Part shown: positions 36,650 through 45,312 of the stretch, piece by piece
How the letters are laid out: every line of letters begins with the position of its first letter
How positions within the stretch are numbered: the stretch's first letter is position 1
Assembly: GCF_900104035.1 (NCBI RefSeq)
Contig: NZ_FNIT01000006.1
Coordinates: 62,001-126,000 of the forward strand
Direction of reading: 5' to 3'
Source of the DNA: Aureimonas jatrophae
GTDB taxonomy: Bacteria; Pseudomonadota; Alphaproteobacteria; Rhizobiales; Rhizobiaceae
DNA length: 64,000 nucleotides
The notes under the pieces: model-generated
What the model saw: only the letters and a program-made list of their open reading frames with translations
Databases searched by the model: none
What the model was told of the DNA's origin: nothing
Made by a program: the position numbers and the translations under genes

Positions 36650-37180
36650 TCAGTCGGACACGTGAACTTCCCGCTGGGGCGGCCTGCCCATGCAGTCGAG
36701 CAGGTGTTCAGCCGCGACCTTGGCGTCGAAAACGAGTACCGACGCATCCCGGTCGGACCAGTCGCGACGGGCCTCCTCGAAGGCGGCGAGGGCATCGACG
36801 CGGACAAGCCTGTCCCCGCTGACGATGACGTATCGTCCAGGGACGTGATCCGGATGCGTGGTCCTGACCATCGGCCCGCTCATATCGTAGCGTGCCCGCG
36901 CCGCTTCGGACGCGAAGGCCAGGAGCGGCATCATCGACAAGCTTGCGCACGCCGACCTTGTGGTGAACTCGTCTTGGGGTTCGTCCCCGACACCCATTTC
37001 GGTGAACCTGCACCAGGCGAGGACGAAGCAGGCATCCTTGAAGGAAACCGGATCCCCCGGCATCCCCGAGGAGATGAGGCGCCGGCGGCGCAGGTCGTCG
37101 ACCATCGCAAGCGTCGCGCCCGTTATGTCACCGAGTTCTTCTTCGGACAGGCTGGCGTCCTCGATGCGGATCGAAACCAT
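36650..37180 (-). CDS. Uncharacterised protein of the CBASS-like locus
   Basis: 176 residues from ATG 37180 (GAGGGAAA upstream). The N-terminal ~60 residues (LGDITGATLAMVDDLRRRRLISS, VSFKDACFVLAWCRFTEMG) look like a MerR/helix-turn-helix-like fold; the rest is not recognised. It starts 8 bp after the CD-NTase stop on the same strand, so the two are co-transcribed. It may be a regulator or accessory protein of the nucleotide-signalling system; it does not resemble the Cap2/Cap3 or Cap7/Cap6 accessory proteins. Confidence 0.6.
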   Translation of the reverse strand: MVSIRIEDASLSEEELGDITGATLAMVDDLRRRRLISSGMPGDPVSFKDACFVLAWCRFTEMGVGDEPQDEFTTRSACASLSMMPLLAFASEAARARYDMSGPMVRTTHPDHVPGRYVIVSGDRLVRVDALAAFEEARRDWSDRDASVLVFDAKVAAEHLLDCMGRPPQREVHVSD

Positions 37181-37188
37181 CTTTTCCC

Positions 37189-38628
37189 TCACTCCACGAC
37201 AACGAAGAAGCGCTCGCTGCGGCCGACGCAGACCTTGTCCCGTCGCCGGATCAAGAGCGCCTCGACCCAATGCGGGCCGCGGTACAGGGTCGCCTCCCAG
37301 CGCTGCCCGTGGCCGGCCTCCGACTTGTAGAAGCCGCCACGGAGGTTGCTGACCTGCCGAGCAGCCTCCTCGTCCGTGTTCACGACGCGCCACCTGACAT
37401 CGTAGTCGGTGGGGAATGGGTTGCCGAGGTTGTTCACCGCACTCAGCAGGAGTTCGCGCCCCTTCGAGACGATCTCTCCGGATTGGAGGGGTCCGAGGCG
37501 CCTGCCGCCGACCCGCGCGTTGTAGACGTCCGCGCGCACGTTCACCGTCAGCGTCGGTGCCATGTGCCACGGTATCTTCTTGACCCAAGGCAGGGTCGCC
37601 GGGATCCGGCTCAGGACCTCGCGGCCCGCCGCGCGCACCAGCGCGACCGCATCACCGACGACCGGAACCGCCGCCCGCGTCGCCATGGTGCCGCGGATCG
37701 CGCGGGCCTCCTCCATCAGCGTCTGCGCGGCGAACGCCTCGCCGAAGACGCGGCGCCACTTCCGGATGCTCTCGTTGCGATCCGGTTCATCGAACGCGTC
37801 GTCGATCCACGACCTGTAGGTCGCGATCTTGGCCCTGAAGTTCGCGTACTTGTCGGCGTCCCAGTGCCTCGTGAAGCTCTCTTCCGGCCAAGCGGGGTTC
37901 CTCACGTCTGGCATGGTCGGGTTCTGCTTCAGGTGGTCGTCGAGCCGTCCAACGACGACTTTCAGCGTGGTCACCGCGTCCGGCAGGGTGCCGAGCACGG
38001 AGTCGAACGCGTTCACCCGTTCGCCGACCATCGTGGTGAGCAGCACCGACTTGGCGGAGAAGGTGCCCTTGATGTCGCGAAGGTACTTCAGGAGGCGGAC
38101 TGCCTCGCGAAGCGAGTCATCGGATGCGTAGCGGCAGCGGCCGTCCCACCACTCCGCGTAGCCCTTGCCGTCGGTTCCCTCGTAGGCATCCTCGTACCTG
38201 TTGCAGATCTCCTTGCCGAAGTAGGTCTGGCGCCCGACGACGCACGGGACGACGTCGAGGCTGAAGTCGCCCGCGTAGGTCACCACCACGCACCGCGTCT
38301 TGCGCGACACCATTTCCCGGTAGGTGCCGGACGCGCGGAACGGCTCGTAGAGTTTCTCGACGTAGTCCGCCGCCGACCAGCCCGGCTCCGGCTCGACCAT
38401 GACGAGGAGGTCGGCATCGAACCCGCGGTTGCCCGGCGGCTTGATGATGGTCTTGTGCGCCCAGGAACCCTGCCTACTGAACTCCCGGATCTTCGGCGTC
38501 CAGGTCGAAGACTCGATGAAGCGCTCGATCGTTTCCACCCTCGTTTCCAAGGTGCCGATCCTCGTCTTGTTGAGGTTTACGTCATCGGCGAGGAAGCGGG
38601 CGAATTCGTCTGAGAGCTGCAAGGACAC
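37189..38628 (-). CDS. CD-NTase (CBASS oligonucleotide cyclase) with AGS-C sensor domain
   Basis: 479 residues. The nucleotidyltransferase domain has RQGSWAHKT (GS motif) and [11 protein letters not shown] (the D-x-D metal site), with a third Asp in [10 protein letters not shown]. An OAS-type helical part follows. The C-terminal ~130 residues ([20 protein letters not shown] to the end) fit the AGS-C sensor domain. Such enzymes make cyclic di- or trinucleotides when phage infection is sensed (family knowledge). The start is GTG 38628 without a clear ribosome site. The gene is divergent from the HNH-SAVED effector, 71 bp apart. Confidence 0.88.
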   Translation of the reverse strand: MSLQLSDEFARFLADDVNLNKTRIGTLETRVETIERFIESSTWTPKIREFSRQGSWAHKTIIKPPGNRGFDADLLVMVEPEPGWSAADYVEKLYEPFRASGTYREMVSRKTRCVVVTYAGDFSLDVVPCVVGRQTYFGKEICNRYEDAYEGTDGKGYAEWWDGRCRYASDDSLREAVRLLKYLRDIKGTFSAKSVLLTTMVGERVNAFDSVLGTLPDAVTTLKVVVGRLDDHLKQNPTMPDVRNPAWPEESFTRHWDADKYANFRAKIATYRSWIDDAFDEPDRNESIRKWRRVFGEAFAAQTLMEEARAIRGTMATRAAVPVVGDAVALVRAAGREVLSRIPATLPWVKKIPWHMAPTLTVNVRADVYNARVGGRRLGPLQSGEIVSKGRELLLSAVNNLGNPFPTDYDVRWRVVNTDEEAARQVSNLRGGFYKSEAGHGQRWEATLYRGPHWVEALLIRRRDKVCVGRSERFFVVVE

Positions 38629-38699
38629 ACCGTGTTTGGCGGGCAGGACCCGGTGGGGTAAAACAGGAACACATTACAGCAATTCCCACGCGAGGCGAA

Positions 38700-39833
38700 A
38701 TGTCGAGCTCGTCCATCCCCCAGAAAACAAAGACGGCGCTGTGGGCACGTGCAGCGGGACGGTGCCAGTACCGCGGTTGCAACGAGGATCTCGTCGGCGA
38801 CCTGGTGGCGGGGCGCGAGGACGGAACGTTCGGATTCGTCGCCCACATCGTTGCGGACGAGCCGGGCGGTCCCCGCGGCGACCCGGTGCGCTCGAAGAAG
38901 CTGGCTAAGGACATCGGGAACCTGATGCTGCTCTGCGGTCGTCACCACAAGCAGATCGACGTCGACGGGAAGGACCAGCACGACGAGGACATGCTCCTCT
39001 CGATGAAGCACGAGCACGAGGAGCGCATGGCCGTCCTCACCGGGATCGACCGGAGCCGAGGCTCGCACGTGGTCCGGTTTCTCGCGAACATCGGCAAGAA
39101 CGAGGCGTCAGCCGCGAAGCAGGACATCTTCGATGCCATGCGGCCGGAGCGTTTCCCCGCCACGGAGCGGACAATCGACCTCGAGATGACGGGGGTGACC
39201 TTTCAGGATCACGAGGAGGCATACTGGACGCTCCAAGGGGCGAACCTTCGGCGCCAGTTCGACGCGCAAGTCCGAGGACGAATCGAGCGGGGGGAGATCC
39301 AGCACCTCAGCGTCTTCGCCATCGCCCCGCAACCGCTCCTGATCGAGCTGGGTCGCCTGCTCTGCGACATCGTTCCCGCGCGGATCCACCAGCGGCACCG
39401 CGAGCCGCAAACTTGGCGGTGGCAGGATGACCAGCCGGCCATCCGGTTCGCGATCACCGAATGCGGCCGTGTCCCCGGCGGCCCCGTTGCGCTCAAGCTC
39501 GCTCTGAGCGCTGAGGTCAAGGACGATCGGATCCATGCGGTCTTGGGTAAGGACGCGAACATCTGGTCCGTGACGGTCGACGGCACGCCGCACAACGACA
39601 TTCTGCGCAGGGAGGACGACCAAGTCGTCTTCCGGCAGCATGTCCGTCGCCTGCTGGACCGCATCAAGGCGGTCCACGGCGAGCAAGCGACGATCAACGT
39701 GTTCCCAGCGTTGCCCGTCTCTGCCGCGGTCGACGTCGGACGGGTGTGGATGCCGAAGGCTGACCTTCCGATGCGGATCTACGACCAGAACAGGGGATCC
39801 GGGGGCTTCTTCCCGACACTCCTGATCGAGTGA
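38700..39833 (+). CDS. cap5: HNH-SAVED effector nuclease (Cap5-like)
   Basis: 377 residues. The N-terminal HNH domain has [16 protein letters not shown] and [11 protein letters not shown], covering zinc and catalytic histidines. The C-terminal ~200 residues form a SAVED ligand-binding domain ending [20 protein letters not shown] and MRIYDQ. In CBASS, Cap5 is switched on by a cyclic nucleotide and degrades DNA (family knowledge). It is divergent from the CD-NTase and probably shares its promoter region, whereas most CBASS loci are co-directional. Confidence 0.9.
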   Translation: MSSSSIPQKTKTALWARAAGRCQYRGCNEDLVGDLVAGREDGTFGFVAHIVADEPGGPRGDPVRSKKLAKDIGNLMLLCGRHHKQIDVDGKDQHDEDMLLSMKHEHEERMAVLTGIDRSRGSHVVRFLANIGKNEASAAKQDIFDAMRPERFPATERTIDLEMTGVTFQDHEEAYWTLQGANLRRQFDAQVRGRIERGEIQHLSVFAIAPQPLLIELGRLLCDIVPARIHQRHREPQTWRWQDDQPAIRFAITECGRVPGGPVALKLALSAEVKDDRIHAVLGKDANIWSVTVDGTPHNDILRREDDQVVFRQHVRRLLDRIKAVHGEQATINVFPALPVSAAVDVGRVWMPKADLPMRIYDQNRGSGGFFPTLLIE

Positions 39834-39921
39834 GGCATCCGTCCGCACTAAGGACTTGAGTGCGTTCGATTGTGGTTTGCCGCCCCGAAGCGTCGTCTCG
39901 GACATCAACCGGGAGCGCCGC

Positions 39922-40326
39922 ATGTCCGTCACCGCAGCCTTTTCCACCGCCGTCGCGACCGCGGTTGCCGACTGGGGCAAGTCCGCCAAGGCGACGTTCC
40001 GCCTCTCGGCCGGGGCAGACAAGGCCGTCGCCAAGATGGGCGAGGACACGCTGGAGCTTTCGACGAAGACGGGCAACCTGACCGTCCGTCCGCCCTCGGG
40101 TCGCGCCGTCGCGGTCGTCGGCATCGGGGTCGACGGCGTGCTCCGCATCGATTGCGGGAACGGGCCGGCCGAACTCGGGGACGCGAAGCTGGCGGAGGCC
40201 GTCGCGGCGACCGTCCGGACGGTGAGGGCCGCCTACGAGCGCTCGTCGGCAAGGGGCAACCGGACATCCTTCACCCTCGCGCCAGCCGGCGAGGCGGGCA
40301 GCTGCATGCGGCCGGCTGGTCGGTGA
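39922..40326 (+). pseudogene. Hypothetical gene truncated by IS3-like insertion
   Basis: From ATG 39922 the protein reads MSVTAAFSTAVATAVADWGK and continues with an alpha/beta pattern (TGNLTVRPPSGRAVAVVGIG) to about residue 127. At about 40303 the sequence changes to IS3-type transposase, so the last residues (CMRPAGR) belong to the insertion. Family not recognised. The original 3' part is missing. Confidence 0.6.
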
Positions 40327-41022
40327 ACCACAAACGGGTGGAACGGATCTGGCGACGCGAGGGGCTGAAGGTGCCTCAGCGACAGCCGAAACGTGGTCGG
40401 CTGTGGTTGAACGATGGCTCGTGTATTCGGCTGCGGCCGGAATATCCCGGGCACATCTGGGCGTACGACTTTGTCGAGGCACGGACGCACGACGGGCGCA
40501 AGTTCCGCATCCTCACGATCATCGACGAGGCCAGCCGCGAGTGCCTAGCGCTGGTGGTCGCCCGTCAGCTTCGCCACGAAGATGTGCTGGCGGCCCTGGC
40601 CGAGCTGTTCATTGACCGGGGCCCGCCTGCCCGTATCAGATCGGACAACGGCAGCGAGTTCATCGCCACCGCAGTCCAGAAATGGCTTGGGCAGATCGGC
40701 GTGAACACGCTCTACATCACGCAAGGCTCGCTATGGGAGAACGGCTACAACGAGAGCTTCAATGGCTCGCTGCGTGACGAGCTGCTCAACGGAGAGATCT
40801 TCTACAGCCTCGCCGAGGCCAGAGTGCTGATCGAGGCATGGCGGCGCCACTACAACACCATCCGGCCACATAGCAGCCTGGGCTATCGCCCACCCGCACC
40901 AGAAGCGGCGACACCGCCATTGCCGGCCTCCGGTTCCGCTTCGCTCCACCTGCGCCCGGCAATGGCGGCGGAGACGACAATGCACTAACTATCTACCCGG
41001 ACCACCCAGTGGGGGCTGCTCA
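40303..41022 (+). mobile_element. 5'-truncated IS3-family insertion sequence
   Basis: Right-hand part of an IS3-family element: the C-terminal half of the OrfB integrase plus the right terminal repeat GGACCACCCAGTGGGGGCTG (ending about 41022). The left end, orfA and the first part of orfB are missing, so it cannot move by itself. The left boundary coincides with the break in the 39922 gene. Confidence 0.7.
40321..40988 (+). pseudogene. IS3-family transposase OrfB, C-terminal fragment
   Basis: Reads SVNHKRVERIWRREGLKVPQ, then IWAYDFVEARTHDGRKFRIL (first catalytic Asp), RIRSDNGSEF (second Asp), SLWENGYNESFNGSLRDELL (Glu) and TIRPHSSLGYRPPAP. The DDE core is complete but the N-terminal helix-turn-helix region and start codon are absent. 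Non-functional fragment. Confidence 0.8.
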
Positions 41023-41116
41023 CACGCCGTAAGCGCCGCTCCAGGCTCTGCTCCATAGCGGACGATATAATGCCGGGACTGAACACCTAGGCTGCTGCGC
41101 CAAGGCGTTGCACGTC

Positions 41117-41950
41117 TCAGTTGGAAGCGGCGTTCCACATCGCGTTCTTGAGGTCGATCAGCGGCGGGTTGGGCAGGACGGGAGGCGGCTGGCGACCGGG
41201 CTCCCCTAGGACCGATAGGATGGAGAAACGGACCTCGCCATCTGTGTAGTAACGGTCTCCCTCTCCGTTGCGACCGTTCAGGGTCAGGCCGACGCCGGTC
41301 ACTTCGTAGACCTCGGCAACACGCCCGGTGCTCGCAAGGTCGGCGGCCAACTCGTCACGCATGGCATCGACGTCTGGAGAGATGGCATGGGTTATCGCAC
41401 CCGTGTAATGGCTGAGCCCAACGCCGACATCGAAAGAGGCGGATCCAAGCCAGACGGGTCGGCCCTCCGCCCCGACTGGAAGGACATTCCAGAAGCGCAC
41501 ATGCTGACGCCGGTCTGCGCTACGTCCGACCGCCTTCTCAAAGGCGAGGTCTTGCTGCCGTCCCTGGTAGAAGAGCGGACTGACCGGGGCATCGCGGTAG
41601 GCGCGGTCGAGAACCACACTACCGACGATCTCAATGCTGGTACGCAGCGTCACTGGGTCGGCCGGCGTCCACCCCGCGGCTGCCATGGCCGTAACGAGTT
41701 CGCCCCGGGATCCGACGACGCCGACGTTGAGGGGATCGCCCGCCTCCCCGTCCGCCGTACGCGTCACCATCTCGAAGCCGTCGAGCGCCATCTGATGCTC
41801 GTAGTGGCGCAGCGCGAACGGCAGGATGAGATACGCCGTGCAAACCCACGCGACAACAGTTGCGCCGACGGTAAACGCTAGGCGTCGCAGAACCATGCGC
41901 CCCTGTCGCCGACGTCGGGCCGGTATCGGTTCACCGGGCCAGTCGCTCAT
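41117..41950 (-). CDS. LssY C-terminal domain protein
   Basis: 277 residues from ATG 41950. One N-terminal membrane helix (LAFTVGATVVAWVCTAYLILPFAL) follows a basic stretch; then an LssY_C-like domain with PLNVGVVGSRGELVTAMAAAGW, SPLFYQGRQQDLAFEKAVG and HVRFWNVLP. The function of this domain is unknown; in Legionella the name comes from the type I secretion locus. It appears monocistronic. Confidence 0.75.
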   Translation of the reverse strand: MSDWPGEPIPARRRRQGRMVLRRLAFTVGATVVAWVCTAYLILPFALRHYEHQMALDGFEMVTRTADGEAGDPLNVGVVGSRGELVTAMAAAGWTPADPVTLRTSIEIVGSVVLDRAYRDAPVSPLFYQGRQQDLAFEKAVGRSADRRQHVRFWNVLPVGAEGRPVWLGSASFDVGVGLSHYTGAITHAISPDVDAMRDELAADLASTGRVAEVYEVTGVGLTLNGRNGEGDRYYTDGEVRFSILSVLGEPGRQPPPVLPNPPLIDLKNAMWNAASN

Positions 41951-42171
41951 ACGTCCCGCATCTCGCGGTCGCAAAGACCCTTTTTCGTCACTGTAGGCTC
42001 CTCCCACACCGCGAGCTTTTCGAGCGCACGCAGCCGACACTCCCGGTTCTCTTTTGGTCATGACCAGATCAACAGAGCAACGCATGATGAATGGGAAGCG
42101 ATTGCATCGCCGGCCCGGTCGCCCTCCCTGTCCAACAATCTTTACCTTTTCGCGGCGGTTAGCCTTGCGGT

Positions 42172-42412
42172 CTACGCGAAGCCCCGCTTCCCGTCGGTGA
42201 ACGCCTGCGGCGTCGTCGCGATGCCGTACTGAGCCTCGGGGGTCGTGCGTCAGCGGTCGTCGACCCCAGAATCTCATCCGCTTCAGAAGGTCGGCAGCGC
42301 GCAGCTCCTACGGGCAGATGTGCTTGGGCATGACCATCCGGTAGACGGGCGTCGTCTTGGCCTTCGCCGCGGTCGACGGGGCTGCGGCCCCGTCCGCGGT
42401 GGTCGTGGACAT
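42172..42412 (-). pseudogene. Glutaredoxin-like gene broken by a stop and frameshifts
   Basis: From ATG 42412 the frame reads MSTTTADGAA...VYRMVMPKHICP and then hits TAG exactly where the family has the conserved Tyr of CPYG. After the stop the similarity continues (ELRAADLLKR), then in another frame TTPEAQYGIATTPQAFTDGK, the conserved cis-Pro part of thiol-transferases. One stop and at least one frameshift destroy the gene. It lies 18 bp downstream of the DUF305 membrane protein on the same strand. Confidence 0.6.
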
Positions 42413-42430
42413 GTCGGTATCCTTTCCCGG

Positions 42431-42943
42431 TCAGTTGCCGGCCGCGATCGCGGCCTCGGACATTCGCGGCGCGAGGTCGTGCGCGCCAGCGGCGGGCGGG
42501 TTCGCCTCGAGGTCGGCGATCAGGCGCTCCATCTCGCCGATCTCGCGGACCTGCGCCTCGACGATGCCGTCGGCAAGCTCGCGCACACGCGGATCGCGGA
42601 TGTGCGCCCGCTCGCTGGTCATGATGGCGATCGAGTGATGAGGAATCATCGCCTTCATGTAGGCCACGTCCCCGACCGTCTCCTGGCTGCGGACAAGCCA
42701 GAGGGCGCCGGCGAAGACGACGACGCTCGCTGCGACGATGCCGAGGTTCGCGCCGCGCCGGGGGTACATTCCCCACATGAAGCCGATCATGATCAGCGCC
42801 ATCACGGCGCCCATGACGACGGCCATCCACGTCCGGGTCTGGCTGTAGAAGACGTGGTCCAGTGCGTAGGTGTTCAAATACATCAAGCCGAACATCACGA
42901 CCGTCGAGGTCGCGATCATCGCGGCGAAGCGTCCGTAGCCCAT
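42431..42943 (-). CDS. DUF305 protein, membrane-anchored
   Basis: 170 residues: three N-terminal membrane helices (to about residue 85), then a DUF305 four-helix domain with AYMKAMIPHHSIAIMTSERAH, rich in His and Met. DUF305/CopM-type proteins bind copper or silver ions in the periplasm (family knowledge). GGGAGCAGGA precedes ATG 42943. It belongs to a run of minus-strand metal/redox genes (42.2-44.5 kb). Confidence 0.85.
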   Translation of the reverse strand: MGYGRFAAMIATSTVVMFGLMYLNTYALDHVFYSQTRTWMAVVMGAVMALIMIGFMWGMYPRRGANLGIVAASVVVFAGALWLVRSQETVGDVAYMKAMIPHHSIAIMTSERAHIRDPRVRELADGIVEAQVREIGEMERLIADLEANPPAAGAHDLAPRMSEAAIAAGN

Positions 42944-43015
42944 GGGTCCTGCTCCCGTTCTCTGTTTGGTCGGGTCGCCCCGGGCGCGGCCGCGCCCGGG
43001 GCATTGGTCCGGCGC

Positions 43016-43468
43016 TTACTTGGCGAGGGCCTCGACGCGGGCCGTCATCTCCTCGATCTCTTGTCTCTGCGCGTCGATGATCATCCGGGCCATTTCCTTG
43101 GACTTCTCGTCCTTGCCGGCCTTCAGCTCGACCTCGGCCATTGCGATGGCCCCCTGGTGGTGGGCGATCATCCCGCAGTTGAAGGCGAGGTCCGGGTCCT
43201 TGATCATCGCGGCCTTCATCATCGGGCCGCGCATCTTCATCATGGCGTCCATGTTGCCCTTCTGGGCCGCGTCCATCTGTCCGCCGGACATCATGTTCTG
43301 CATGCCGCCCATCATGGACGACATGTCCATGGATCCGGCGGCGGCTTCGCAGGCCGCGGGGAGCGTCACCTGCTCGGACGACATCGCCATCCCGCCCTTG
43401 TCCTGCGCGGACGCGTGGGAGACGGCGAAGGCGGCGAGGACGGCGGAGAGGATCGTGATCTTGCGCAT
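43016..43468 (-). CDS. DUF305 protein, secreted
   Basis: 150 residues with a Sec signal peptide (MRKITILSAVLAAFAVSHASA, cleavage after ASA), then a Met-rich stretch (SMDMSSMMGGMQNMMSGGQMD) and the DUF305 motif CGMIAHHQGAIAMAEVEL. A copper-binding periplasmic role is likely, as for CopM. It sits 72 bp upstream of the second DUF305 gene. Confidence 0.88.
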   Translation of the reverse strand: MRKITILSAVLAAFAVSHASAQDKGGMAMSSEQVTLPAACEAAAGSMDMSSMMGGMQNMMSGGQMDAAQKGNMDAMMKMRGPMMKAAMIKDPDLAFNCGMIAHHQGAIAMAEVELKAGKDEKSKEMARMIIDAQRQEIEEMTARVEALAK

Positions 43469-43700
43469 GGGTTGGTTCCTTTTTGGGGTCCGTCGGGACC
43501 ATTCGTCATGAGTTCGGGGTCGGCGGCGGGACTTCCCGCGGCCGTCGTCGGGCCCGCCGCCTCGGGGCCGCCGTCTCTTGGCAGCTCTCGGCGCGGCGAC
43601 GCGCGGGCCTGAAGCCCGTCGTCGAGTTCTGGTCGGTTGGGTCAGGTCGCGCGGCGAGGACGCGGGGTCCGGCGCGGGCGCGGGTGCGGCGCGTGGCCGC

Positions 43701-44066
43701 TCAGGCGACTTTGGGAGGCCGCTTCAAGCCGGGAGGGAGGACGCCCGCGCGTGCGTCGGTGACGACGGCGACGGGGTCGGAAACAGGAAGTCGCTCGGCA
43801 ACCTGCGTGGGCTGTGGGAAGGGCAGCAGGCTCGCGCAGGACTTGCCGCAGCAGGACATGCCGTCGGCGCCCGCCTTCGCCGCGCCTTGGCCCGCATGGT
43901 CCGCGTGGCCGTCAGCATGGGCCGCGGCATGGGGGCCGGCGGCACCGTGGTGGCCCGGCATGCCCATCTGCCCGGGCATGGCCATCGCCGTGCCGTGGCC
44001 GGCGAACGCGGCGACCGCGACCAGCGACAGCAAGACGACGAGACTGCGCAGGCACTTTCCGAGCAT
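43701..44066 (-). CDS. Small His/Met-rich secreted protein
   Basis: 121 residues from ATG 44066 (GGGAAG upstream). Signal peptide LRSLVVLLSLVAVAAFAGHGTAMA, then MPGQMGMPGHHGAAGPHAAAHADGHADHAGQ, then CCGKSCASLL. The His/Met and CC-x-x-x-C pattern suggests metal binding, akin to small copper-resistance proteins (DUF2946-like), but the family call is loose. It overlaps the extended frame of the DUF411 gene. Confidence 0.6.
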   Translation of the reverse strand: MLGKCLRSLVVLLSLVAVAAFAGHGTAMAMPGQMGMPGHHGAAGPHAAAHADGHADHAGQGAAKAGADGMSCCGKSCASLLPFPQPTQVAERLPVSDPVAVVTDARAGVLPPGLKRPPKVA

Positions 44067-44517
44067 CGAACTTCCCATGGGTCGATGGCGAGAAACCTCG
44101 CGGCTCCACGTTGGTTCCGTCAACCGACGCCGTGTACGGATCGTTCGCCCCCGCGGTACCCAGTCGGGTCCGCGAAGGGCGCATCCCGTTCGGGCCCGCC
44201 GGCCCGTCAGTCGTTGCCGGCGCGGCGGACGCGCCGCCGAACGAGAGGACGTCGAACTCGGCGTCCAGGTCGTCGCCCATCCCCGGCGAGCCGGCGGGCA
44301 TGCCGGGCGCGGCGATCCCCGCCACCTGCGGCCGTTCCGCGAGCAGCCTGTCGACGGCCTCCATCGGAACGTGGCCCTCGACGACGTAGCCGCCGATCCT
44401 CGCCGTGTGGCAGGACTCGACCGCCTCCGTCACGCCGAGGGAGCGTTTGACCGCCGTCATGTCCTCGCGGTCCTCGACCGTCACGTCGAAGCCGTGCTTG
44501 CGGGCGATGTCGGCCAT
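43912..44517 (-). pseudogene. DUF411 metal-binding protein, damaged at both ends
   Basis: Residues 1-95 are clear DUF411: KHGFDVTVEDREDMTAVKRS, SCHTARIGGYVVEGHVPMEA, LLAERPQVAGIAAPGMPAGS. The usual N-terminal signal peptide and CxCC copper site are absent, and the in-frame bases just upstream give PSSRRG where the Cys motif should be. Beyond the normal C-terminus the frame runs on through the next gene with non-protein-like sequence, so the original stop is lost. Probably a remnant of a copper-handling protein. Confidence 0.6.
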
Positions 44518-44542
44518 GCCGCGCCGGCTGGACGGCCGCCGT

Positions 44543-44626
44543 CTACCTGTCGCGCTTCCGGCGCGCCGCCACCGTCGTCAAGACCGGGACGAGCAGGGCC
44601 TGCTGGATCCCGATGAGCCAAAACAT
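44543..44626 (-). CDS. Possible 27-residue membrane peptide
   Basis: MFWLIGIQQALLVPVLTTVA followed by ARRKRDR: one short hydrophobic segment and a basic tail. AAAGGAG lies six bases upstream of ATG 44626, a better site than most genes nearby. It ends 26 bp before the DUF411 remnant. It could be a small peptide or the broken start of a longer gene. Confidence 0.3.
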   Translation of the reverse strand: MFWLIGIQQALLVPVLTTVAARRKRDR

Positions 44627-44668
44627 TCGAAACTCCTTTGAAGCGGACATTGCCAACCATCCTTCGAG

Positions 44669-45100
44669 CTATGCCTCCTCCTCGATGTCGATCTGCGCGA
44701 TGCGCTGGGCGCTGTCGTTGAAGCGGGATGCCACGAAGTGACCGAGGGCGACGGCCGCCACGCATAGGACCACCGACAGGGCGACGTTCAGCATGGCGCG
44801 CGGCACGGCACCCGCCCGCAGGAGATCGAGCGTCTGAAGGCTGAACGAGGAGAAGGTCGTGAAGCCGCCGCAGATCCCGATCATCACGAAGAGACGCAGG
44901 TTCTCCGAGGCCGGGAAGCGACCGGAGGCAAGTGTGAGCGTCCCGAACAGGCCGATCGCGAACGAGCCCGCGATGTTGATGAGGATCGTGCCCCAAGGCA
45001 GGTCGCGGCTGATCGGCAGGGCAAGAACCGAGATGGCGTAGCGCAGGAACGTGCCGAGAGCGCCGCCCAGCATGACGATGGCGCAACTGGTGAAGGACAT
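44669..45100 (-). CDS. crcB: Fluoride channel FluC/CrcB
   Basis: 143 residues, four membrane helices with the Fluc signatures [24 protein letters not shown] and [13 protein letters not shown]. Fluc proteins form dual-topology dimers that let fluoride leave the cell down its gradient. ATAGGAG precedes ATG 45100. The gene is headed by a fluoride riboswitch, which confirms the assignment. Confidence 0.93.
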   Translation of the reverse strand: MSFTSCAIVMLGGALGTFLRYAISVLALPISRDLPWGTILINIAGSFAIGLFGTLTLASGRFPASENLRLFVMIGICGGFTTFSSFSLQTLDLLRAGAVPRAMLNVALSVVLCVAAVALGHFVASRFNDSAQRIAQIDIEEEA

Positions 45101-45220
45101 GGCTGTCTCCTATCGACGTGGGTTCGCATCCTCGGAGAGGATCCGAGCATGCGCCGTGGTTTCGATAGGAGTCATCAGCCCGACGCGGGCGGTTGCGGGG
45201 GAACCCCATCCCCGTCGTGG
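45101..45220 (-). promoter_or_regulatory. Fluoride riboswitch with anti-ribosome-site expression platform
   Basis: On the minus strand, 45218-45160 reads GGGGATGGGGTTCCCCC, then CGCAAC, then GGGCTGATGACTCCTATCG, matching the crcB-motif aptamer (GGNGAUGGNGUUCNCC ... GCUGAUGACUCCUA). The 3' part of the aptamer, GGCTG-ATGA-CTCCTATCGA, is complementary to the leader of crcB itself, TCGATAGGAG-A-CAGCC (45102-45117), which contains the ribosome site. Without fluoride, this pairing should hide the site; with fluoride bound, the aptamer fold frees it. Confidence 0.87.
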
Positions 45221-45312
45221 TCAGACGCTAACGCCCTTTTCGCAGGTTGGGAAGCCACCGTTCCGTTCGCCGACGCCGTTCACGACGCGACCGATCCGAG
45301 CGGCGCCGTGCG

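Noticed and set aside
42159-43502. Long minus-strand open frame of 447 codons
   Set aside because: Composed of Arg/His/Gly/Asp-rich shadow sequence over two clear DUF305 genes in another frame.
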